64,000 nucleotides of DNA, from positions 145,634,857 to 145,698,856 of the forward strand of contig NC_069657.1 in the NCBI RefSeq assembly GCF_027244095.1, in the 5' to 3' direction. A model generated the notes under the pieces. That model ran no database searches and was not told the origin of the DNA. It worked only from the letters and a program-made list of their open reading frames with translations. The translations under genes and the position numbers were made by a program. Source of the DNA: Hemicordylus capensis (Eukaryota > Chordata > Lepidosauria > Squamata > Cordylidae). This document shows, piece after piece, positions 45,108-55,500 of the stretch. Every line of letters starts with the position of its first letter. Position 1 is the first letter of the stretch.

Positions 45108-45760
45108 AAGAACATAAGAAGGGCCTTGCTGGATCAGATCCAAGGCCTATCTAGTCCAGCATCCTGTTTCCAGGGCATCCTACCTCTGAATCTAGAGGTA
45201 GCCTATAGCCATTAATACTAGTAGCCATTGATAGACCCGTCTTCCATGGGACAGATAATTCCATCGATTAATTATGTGCTCTGTGAAATTTTTTTTGTCA
45301 TTCCTAAATTTCCTGGCATGTTCATGGGATAGCAATAGCAATAGCACTTACATTTATATACCACTTTATAGCCGGAGCTCTCTAAGCAGTTTACAATGAT
45401 TCTAGCATACTGGCCCCAACATTCTGGGTACTCATTTTACCGACCTCGGAAGGATGGAAGGCTGAGTCAACCTTGAGCCCCTGGTCAGGATCGAACTTGT
45501 AACCTTCTGGTTACAGGGCGGCAGTTTTACCACTGCGCCACCAGGGGCTCTGGTGGGATGATCCTAGTTCTAGTGTTGTGAGAGAGGAATAAAACGTCTC
45601 TCTCTCCACTCCATATGTAATTTTATAAACCTCTATCACGTCTCCCCTGAGTCTCCTCTTAGTCCCCTTAGTCAACTATTAGTCATAATAGTTAAAGATT
45701 AGGCAGTTTCTCTCCCACTCCTTCCACCTTTTTCTCATTGAGCCACTTTTATATAGGCCA
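45108..45760 (-). mobile_element. CR1-type LINE 3' UTR split by a SINE
   Basis: AGAACATAAGAAGGGCC, GATCAGATCCAAGGCC and, further on, CCTCTATCACGTCTCCCCT are typical CR1 3' sequences in reverse. The SINE at 45331 interrupts it. Confidence 0.65.
45331..45553 (-). mobile_element. tRNA-derived SINE with (ATTGCT)n-type tail
   Basis: Reverse strand starts GAGCCCCTGGTGGCGCAGTG, has a box B-like GGTTACAAGTTCGATCC and ends AAGTGCTATTGCTATTGCT. TGGGAT is duplicated on both sides (45325-45330, 45554-45559). Confidence 0.8.
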
Positions 45761-46039
45761 ATAAATTATTCTGTTAATAGTTCACTCCCTCAGGAATAAA
45801 AGGCTGGGAGTTTTTTAAAAAGGCAGAGCTCTACCTTTAGGCGACCTAGCAAGGCAGGCCTCAGAAGCCCCTGTGGCCCTGGGACAGGAGGTTGCTCCCT
45901 TCTTCCGGGCAGACCTGAACTTCCAGGTAAGCAGCTGTCACTGAGGCCTAAATAGGGCAGCCTGTCACCACAAAAGGTTGTTATAGGGGAGGGTTCAAAC
46001 CCTTTATTTGGTACCACACAACCGTCACTGTCCGTAGTC

Positions 46040-46106
46040 TCATGGTGTTACTGCCAGTGAGTGCAGACAATACTGAGCTAGGCAGACCAATGTTCTGACT
46101 CAGTGT
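46040..46106 (+). mobile_element. 3' fragment of the 5S-derived SINE
   Basis: ACTGCCAGTGAGTGCAGACA and GACCAATGTTCTGACTCAGT match the SINE 3' half. Confidence 0.6.
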
Positions 46107-46458
46107 AAGAATATGTCGAGTGTGGTAAGCAAATAGGTAATTTGCAGCTACTCTGGATTTTGTACGTGAGCAGCAGCCAGAGCTCATCCCTCCAATGTGA
46201 ACGCCATGCTCTCTTGGGCATAGGAAGCTGGCAAAAACAATTGCCTTGTTGGCGAATACTATCTATATGAAGTTGACTCTTTTATTTGAAATTACAAGTC
46301 ACCTCTGTCTTACATCAGCTGGTAAGATTGTTTATAAGGCACTAATATGCTTCTCTCCCCTCCCCCCCGACTCTGTCTTTCTCTCCCTCTCTCAAATGCT
46401 TGCTGTTTGCCATACCTTTGCCAATACCTGCCCAGAAGTACCTCCTATTTAGCCGGGA

Positions 46459-46536
46459 ATGTTGATCCTGTCCTGCCCCTCCAAGTTGCAGCTGCTAGAG
46501 GGAGTGCTGCGAAGGAGCCTGCCCCAGACACTTACG
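46459..46536 (+). CDS. GLYATL3-like: Gene 3 exon 1
   Basis: 26 codons with the family start; donor GTACCT at 46537, again the weak GTAC type. A TGCCCAG acceptor at about 46435 could begin this exon. Confidence 0.87.
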
Positions 46537-49500
46537 GTACCTTTGATTTTCTCAGAAATGTAACCACTTGTTTTCCCTATTACTGCCTGCCCATGCAAAG
46601 AAAAGCTGTACTAAACAGTTTGTCTCTGTTGCTAAAGGCACGTGAAAAAATAGCACCCCGCATCCCCCTCAGGAATAAGACCAGAGAATGGGGCAAAAAA
46701 GTATGGGAAGTCTCTTCTCTTGGCTAGCTCTGGTTAAAGAAAAAACACTGCCAACCCAATCTACAACGCCCACTACCTGATGCTGCAAATTCCTGAAACT
46801 CATCCAGTGTAGCAGTTAGCACTTGACCAGTCAATGGAGCATGGATGGGCTGGGTGCATCTGCTGTGTTAGCCAAGACCTCGTTCTGGCAGAAAAAGAAA
46901 ATGTTCACTGGGGAGGAAGGGGTGAACTCAAAAGGGTACTGCTATATTATGCAACGAAGTACTTTTAACATACATTCTAAAACATACATTTATTTCAATA
47001 AACAAACATTATACTTGTACTTTAATATGAAATGATTGTTATTTAATGAGACTTAACATTTAACGTTTATCTAAATATGTCCAGAATTCCAATATTTCCC
47101 ACCCTCAAATAAAATGTTACTGGGCATAAAGCTGTGGTAGGATAAAACAGCACCCAGCTCTTACACAATAAAAATGGCTTCTAAAGCCCTGGGAGTCTTC
47201 TGCTCTTCAGTCCCTAAGGACAGCATATTTGAGAAACCACTTGGACAATGTTCATTTGCCTGTGTCTTGCTTTTTAAAAAGAAGGGCCTGGTCAGACTTG
47301 TAAATTAAGCCTACCTCAAGGTTGTAGCAAGGCTGAAAGCATCCCTGGGGTGAGACTTGGGGAAGTCCCCTGTCGCCCCCGGCTGCCTTAAAGGGACCCA
47401 CTGGTCTTGACTGTGGCCGTGTTTCTTCTTTGCACTGCTATGGCGGCTCATGTGGGCAGCACACATGGAGTTGAAGGTGAGCTTGGCCATTGATAGCACA
47501 GTCAGGGGAGGCACCAGACAGTCCCCAGAGGCCTGCGTGCCCCCCGGACATCCTCGCCCCTGTTACCATTATATCCATTGCTGCGGACTAACTTATTTAC
47601 TCACATGTGTTCTGGGGTCTGTATATTTAGCAGCAACTCTAGCCCTATTCAGACATTATGCTGCTCATCCATACAGGTATCTCTACATGTGTACATATTT
47701 TTGGTGTGAATTACTGTACTAGCGGTTATTTTAAAAGTGAACCTGAGTACAGACCTCTTCAAATGCATGGTGCAGATCAGAAATGTACTACATCTGTGTT
47801 GAACATAACACATGAATAACTGTACAGATCTGTATGCACATACACTGTGCAAGGATTGCAATGCGTTGAACATAATGTGTGGATACTGTTACTGGCTCAT
47901 ACTCTTTTGGAGTCAGTGCACCTTGTCACTGCAGGAGAGAAAAATAAGCACAATAAGTTACCACACTCTGTGGACTTTTTCAGCAAGTGCACATAAATAC
48001 TAAGTAAGGAACTAAAGAACTCAGACATATAGTTCCTGAGAAATCATATCCCACAAGACAACATACTCCCCCTCTCTGATAACTTTTTAAAAGTCCCCAA
48101 AGACTCATTTTTCCACCCAAGCTTTTAAACTTGACTGTGGTTTTAAATTGCTTTAAGGTTTTCATTTTAATTTATTTTATGTTGTAGTAAACTGCCCAGA
48201 GATGGAAGTTTGGGGTGGTCTACACATTTCATACATACATACATACAACGGGGAGGAGGGCTGTTCTCAGGAAGGAGAGCTGGTCTTGTGGTAGTGAGCA
48301 TGAATTGTCCCCTTTGCTAAGCAGGTTCTACCTTGACTTGCATTTGGATGGAAGACGACATGTGAGCACTGTAAGATGTTGCCCTTAAGGGATGGGGCCA
48401 TAACTCAGTGGAAGATTAGCTGAGGCCCCAGGTTCACTCCCTGGCTTCTCCAAGATAGGGATGAGAGAGATTCTGCCTGTAACCTTGGAGAAGCAGCTGC
48501 CAGTCTATGTAGACAATACTGAGCTAGATGGACCAAGTAGGGGTGTGCAAGCCGAATCGAGCTGGACCAGAGTTTGAGTCGGCTAAGCTCAAAGGCTTGC
48601 ACTCAACCCAGACCAGCCCCATAAAGAGTGAAGCCAATCTGAACTCAAGTCGAGCCAGGCCTCGCTCGAACAGCTGGCTTGGGAATATAATTGGAAAGGG
48701 GAATCTGGTGAGGATTCATCTTTACAAGTAAAGGGCTTTCCTTAAAGTATATGCAGGCAGTGGGGGGCAAGAAAAGGTAGTCTATACCTTTAAAATAAGG
48801 CAGCAGAGGAGGTGTTGGGGAGGGCTCCTCCAACCCGCCCCCACCTCCCGCTGGCCTCCCAGATGACAGGCCGGGCAGGAGCCCAATTTGGGTCTCTGCG
48901 CTCATGTGGAGGCCCTTAGAGACACCTCCATGCATGTGCAGAGGCCATTTGTGACACCACTGTTGGGAATTCTCTGTGGTAAGAGAATCCCTTTTTCATT
49001 ATAGCAGAATGCACAGAGGCACAACACAGTGGATTTAGTTAGGCATGCGTGTGTGCTGAGAGTAAAGTAACTTGGAGCCAATTCATAGTTTCGAATCAAT
49101 ATATAAGGCATTTATTAAGGAACTCCATTCTAGATAGGAAAGTGAGGAGTTAGGATCTCTAACCTATCTATCTAGCTGGATGCAGATGGATTTTGCATCT
49201 TTTCTGCACACATGGTGCAGGGAGAGGAGCTTGCCATGTTGCAAGGTAGAAGGACAGGTAGGGGAGAGAGAGGAAGGAAGTTAATCCCTAAGAGTACCAA
49301 TCTACATTTCAAAGGGATAGTGTCAGAGCAGTGGAGAAGGGAAGACCAATGTCTTGATCCTCTAGCCCTCTGACTCACTAGTCTGTCCTCCACTGTCTGA
49401 GACAAGAGACAGCGCAAAGTCCTTTACCTTCCAACAACCACATGGTGACACAAATAGCCTCTGCACACACGCGGAGGTCACTCTAACGGCCTCCGCACAC

Positions 49501-52500
49501 ACACAGAGGCCCGAACTGGACTGCAGCCTGCCCAGCCTGTCATCTGGGAGGCCAGTGGGGTTGGAGGAGCTCCTGTCGCCGCTGACACTGCCTTATTTTA
49601 GAGGTAAAGACTATTCCCCCCCCCATTTGCTTTAAGGAAAGTCCTTTACTTGTAAAGGGGAATCCTCGCCAGATTCCTCTTTACAAGTATGATGTTCCAG
49701 CCGGCTCAGTCCAGCTCAAAACCAGCCCCAGCTCGATTGAGCTCGAGCTGCCCAGATTCCTTGCACATCCCAAGGACAAATGGTCTAAGGTAGCATGCTA
49801 TGTTCCAATATGTACTTTCTCTCTCTCAAACAATGTCCTAGTTTCAGTGAAGAAACATCATGATTCTGAGCCCTAGAGAATGGGCATGTCAGGAAAAAAA
49901 ACTCTGGGAAAGCCAGATTTCAATTTTAACAAAACTTTTAACTTACAATTTTTTAAAAAGTTGAAGTTAAACTTTTTAAGGAGTTAAAGTTAAAAATTGA
50001 CAGCTGAAACATTTAGCTAGTTATATTTGAAAGTTAACCATTTAACTATTTCACTTTAATCCCAATGCTTGCATGGCATGACTATGTGATCACCATTTGT
50101 TTATGGAGCAATCCAGGCACTAGGTCACCCTAACCTCATCTTTCTTTGACAGGTCTATGGGGCAGTGATGCACATCAACCGTGGAAATCCAGCTCAGCAT
50201 GAAGTGGTGGTGGACTCTTGGCCGGAATTTAAAGTTGTCCTTACCCGCCCACAAAAGGAGGTAAGAAATCTGATAGACATCTCCCATATCCAGTTTGCTG
50301 CAATCTGTGAGATCCATTCAAAGGGATGTTGGCATCCAAAGTGGAAAATTATCTGAAATGCTCTCAGTGGTAGGGATGTGCACGAATCGATTTTTAAAAA
50401 AAAAAATTGATTTGTGTCTGAATCTAATCACCCCTGATTTGTTTTGTGATTCTTTGGTGTCTAATAACTTTCCCGCATAATGAATCCCTATGAGGATTCA
50501 TTATTATCCCTATGAGGATTCATTATTTGCCTTTATTTCTTCTGTTCATTTTGACTGTCATTGGACAGTGCCGTCAACTGCCATGTGTCAACTATACCAT
50601 CACCCACACACTGGGGTACTCAGTTTATTTCTTAGGAATTTTTGCAGTGTTTAGATTCTTTGGTGTCTTCATTACACACCTTCATTTCTTCTGTTCATTT
50701 TGACCCCACTGCTTTGCAGGTGGGGGTGGGGAATTAGTGGCATCCCATTGCCAACTACCCCCCCCAACCCACAAGCAACTGGGTACTCAGTTTATATTTT
50801 AGGAATTTTTGAGGTGTTTAGACTCTTGGTGTGTAATGAGTCTTCATAGGGATTCATTATGAGGAAAGTTTATTAGACACCAAAGAGTCTAAACACTTGA
50901 AGAAATTCCTAGAACATAAACTGAGTAGTACCCCACTGCCTTGCAGGTGGGAGTGTGGTGTAGTTAGCTAGTGGCAGTTGACAGTTGGCACTGTCCAAAG
51001 ACAGTCAAAATGAATAGAAGAAATGAAGGTGTGTAATGAATCCTTATAGGGATTCATTGAGGAAAAGTTATTATATACCAAAGAATCCAAATACTTGAAA
51101 AATAGTGACCACACATTTTGCTCCATAACTCTACTTCTACAAGGCTACAAAAGCTTAGCTTTTTCTTTTTTTTTAATGAAAGCTGGGAATCTGGGGAAAT
51201 TAATGGGAGGAATCCGAATCTTGAATCAATTCGAATTGAATCTGACATGATTCAATTTGGATCCAAATCTAGCCATGGGCCACAGGGGTGATTTGTTCTG
51301 TCTCTAAATCACCTGTCAGCTAGATTCAGGTACAAATTGATTTGTACCCGAATCAATTCACATATCCCTACTCAGTGGTGGTGCTGCTATCCCTGTTGCC
51401 ACCTTTCTCTCTCTCTTGCTCTTGGTCTTCAACATTAACTTTTTGCATCCTTCTCACCCTGGGCCCATTCCTTCAGTCTGCCTCTTGACAAATCTGAATT
51501 TCAGAGTTCAGCTCAATGCTATCTTCTGCAGGTGGTGAAAGACAACAGGGATTTCTATGCCAGTTTGTATGCTGCTTTCTATTGGGAAATAGATGCCTGT
51601 CGATCATTGCTGGAAAATGCCAAAGTCATTGATTGGGGCAAGGCCTTTCAGTTGCAAGGTGAGTCCCAATGAGCATGAGAGATGAGCAATCAAGGTTCTG
51701 ACTTATGTTGGCTTATTTTCCTTTCATCACATTCACATTATTCAAAAGGGAAAGGTCCACTTCCCCAAAACTTATGTTGTACTTACAAGGCCAGACAAAA
51801 CTCCCATTTAGCAAAGAATAGTGGGGAGCATTGATCATCTTCATTCAGGTCATCTCCATACCTAGCTATAGGTAGTTTTATGCAACACTCTATTATAATA
51901 AATAGACTATTTATTTAGAAAGTCTACACAGGCCTCCTGGAAATCTCCCATCTAGGGATAGAACAGGCTCACACCCACTTGACTTCAGCAATGCTACAGT
52001 TTTAGGTTCTTCCCACCTCCATTCATGGTATTATTTGTATTAATAGCAGCACAAGAAGCATTAGCAATGCACTATTAATGAAACTTATTAAGCACCAACA
52101 TTGTGCTATGCATTGCACAGAAGTGATGCCTTTTTGCCCTAAACTGTTAAGATGAACATTTTCTGGACAAAACAGGATGCGATTTAACACAAGAATGGTA
52201 AGACATGGGGTAAATTATGCCACTGCTAAAAAAACCACAACCTTATGCTCCTTTAACAGAGGCATAGTGTCCAAACCATGAGAAGTGGTCGTGATTTGGA
52301 CACCATGCCTCTGTTAGCAGTCCCACTCTATTCAGCACTGGACTATTTTATAGCTGCTTCCCTCATAAATACAAAGTAATCTTATGTTTGTTTAACTAAG
52401 ACTTTATTCCAGAAACAACTCCATTGTCTCCTTCTCCTTTCCCTCCCTTTTCTTTCTGACTCCATCCCTCACACTCTCTACAGGATCCCCACTGGGATAC

Positions 52501-55500
52501 AGTTCTAATCACAAAAACATAAAGGACTACTAGATAGAATACAACACATACCTCCCTTTTATAACAAGCAGAATTGAATTGATTAAAATTTGGTGGAAAG
52601 GTCTTGAAGTCTTTTAGGTGGTCTCCTGTCACACACACCTCTCCTAATCAAACAATAAATAAAATAATTCTTGGGGTCTCTGGCACAGGAGCTGTTAGTG
52701 ATTTATTTTCTGGTGCAGAGGATTGTCCATCATTTTCATCAGCCTTATCCTTGAGGTTAAAACTGGAGGCAAGATCAAAGTCCTCTACAGTTCCTCTCTT
52801 AAGATCAGACTCCCTTCCCTCTTTTATCATAATATCCATGCTTGAAAGTCTTGAACTGTTCCATTTCTTTCCATCTTCCAATGGGACAGAATCTCCTCAG
52901 ATTGTCATTATTTGTTTTGGCCCAGAATATCGGGAACATGCCTTTCTCACCGTATAAGGCAGCTGTAAACGAACAAAGTCCCCCACTTGAAATATTTGCA
53001 GTTTCACACCCCATTTCTGATCCACATACAATTCATATTTTTGTTGTATCTCTCTTACCTGATCACAAATCTCTGTATCCTCAGGATGAGATGGCATGGA
53101 AAGCCCTATCAGTTGTTGCCATTGGGAATGTTTGGTGGTAGCTTTGCATCCTCTCAGCAGTTCAAAAGGTGATTTTTATGTGGTAGAATGAGGATTAGTT
53201 CAATAAGCAAATAAAGCTTCATGGATTGCCTCTTTCCAGGGTTGTTGTTGCATAGTATGGTAAAAGGTAAAGTGTGCCGTCAAGTTGATTTTGACTCCTG
53301 GTGCCCACAGAGCCCTGTGCTTGTCTTTGGTAGAATACAGGAGTGGCTTACCATTGCCTCCTCCCATGCGGTATGAGATGATGCCTTTCAGCATCTTCCT
53401 ATATCGCTGCTGCCCGATACAGTACCAGCGGGGATTCAAATTGGCAGCCTTCTGCTTGTTAGTCAAGCATTTCACCACTGGGCCACTTAAGGTGACATAG
53501 TAGCCTGTTGTAAACTGATCATTCTTTCCACTAAGCCATTCCCATGAGGATGGTATGAGGAAATTGTTGTGTTTTATCCCATGGAAGTTCTCCACACAGC
53601 AGGCTTTACTGCGAACTCAAAATTATCCCAAACCACAAAAAGTGGGGTTTTTTTACCCCCAATATAAGCTATCTAGCTGCCTGGCTAGATTTCTCCTAAA
53701 ACTATTCTGAATTCCTGGTAGGTTCAAAAGGTTGCCACCAAGCACTCCAAAACTTGCTGAGGACTGGACCTGTGGATTGGGTGCTATAATCCCAAGGTCC
53801 CTCTGTAACTGGGTATTGGGCAATTACAAAAACCTTCCACACGTAACCTTACACGGGATGAGAAAAACTGATAGCTGCTGAGTGCCTGAAGACGTGTCTG
53901 CACCAGAGAAAAAGCTGCTCCTTCGCCCACCCTTTCTTGAGTTAAAAACCAACTCGGAGAGGGTTGTAAAAAGAAAAGACTTTAAAAAACAGTTTTATTC
54001 AATTACTGCAGACTGCTTCCGTCTGAGGCTTTCTAGCTTTGTACACAGTTAAAAACACTTGATAGGTTACCAAAATAGTTTGTCTTAGGCATGCTTAAAT
54101 GTTTATAGAGTCTTCTGCAATGCCCTAGGTTGGATGGGTGTAGGCCAGTCTTTCTTATTTCAATTACATTGCAGGTAACTATAATAAAACAGTATCAGGA
54201 GTATGCAAAACACACACACACCAAAGAAATAGAAATTCTAATGCAAAGTCTGACTAAACAAACTTTTCTATAAACTAAACTTCCCTTTTCCTTGAACCCA
54301 CTAAACTCTGGAAGAGAATTCAAGCCTCCTGCAATCCTTTCCTTTAAGGATCTACAGAGTTATTCCATGAAAGAAACCTCCATGCTGGCTTTGACCATGA
54401 GGGAGCAAGCTCCATTGCTCCTCACTAAGACTTTCCACACATGCTTCTTTCCAACAAAGACTGCTTTCTTGTTCCCAGAATTCCCCACAACTGCTCTCTA
54501 GTTCCACCCACCTGCTGTACTGATTGGCTGCCCTGGAGTTTGTCAGTATGTAAGTCAAGACAACGGTTCACTCTCTGTTAACTCTTTGGGGGGGGGGTGG
54601 CTGATCACTACAAGAGTAATACAGAGTCCTAAAAATCATTGAAGTGCATCCTTGTTGTGTGGCTCTGGAGACTCTTGAGATATTGTGTGTCCCAAGTATG
54701 TCACTGAGTGTGCGCAAAATTGCCATTTCTCTGAAGAGATAGTAAGTCCACATAGTTGGATTTTTCTTAAGAAAACTCAGTTGTGAACACAGAGGCCTCT
54801 TTCAGAGAGAACAACATTTCATTGATATTGAGTAATGGATGACAATCCACTATCATATTAAATCTATGCACATTCAAAGTGTACTGTTTGGTTTTCATAC
54901 AAGAACAATGGAAGAGACCCATTTTGATGAATCAACAGGTTCTATTATGTCAGCATGCTGTAGTCTTGAAAGCTCCTCTTTAAGTGGTTGGCATAATGCT
55001 ATGGGCACATTCCTCTCTTTGTGTTGTACAGGCGTTGCATTTGCCTTCATCTGAATTTTATGTTTGAAATGTATGGCAGCGCCAGGAGTATCAGCAACAA
55101 GCATCTGATAAATCAACAATCGTATCAGCATATGATGCTCCATCATCTGTAATACAGGTTCCATGCTATTTGGATTGAACATTATCTGGAGATCTTTCTG
55201 ATGTTTCCAGCCCAATATTAAGACTCCTTTTTGTGACATGTACACTTTCCCTTCTGCTGAAGATACTTTGTATTCCAGGACAGCAGTGAAGTATCCATTT
55301 ATGATAATGGGGAACCTCCATATCCCCATGGGTGGATGTCTGAAGGCTGCAGGTGCAGATGTAGTTATTCCTGTTATTCCAGGAACAACTCCATTTTCTC
55401 CTTCTCCTTTCCCTCCCTTTTCTTTCCCCCACACACACTCTTCAGGATCCCCACTGGGACAAGTTCTAATCAACAAAACATATACTAGATAAAATGCAAC

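Larger units (their letters stand above)
48273..49812 (+). mobile_element. 5S-derived SINE split by a hAT-like element
   Basis: 48273-48537 and 49774-49812 form one SINE; the interruption is the element at 48538-49773. Confidence 0.75.
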
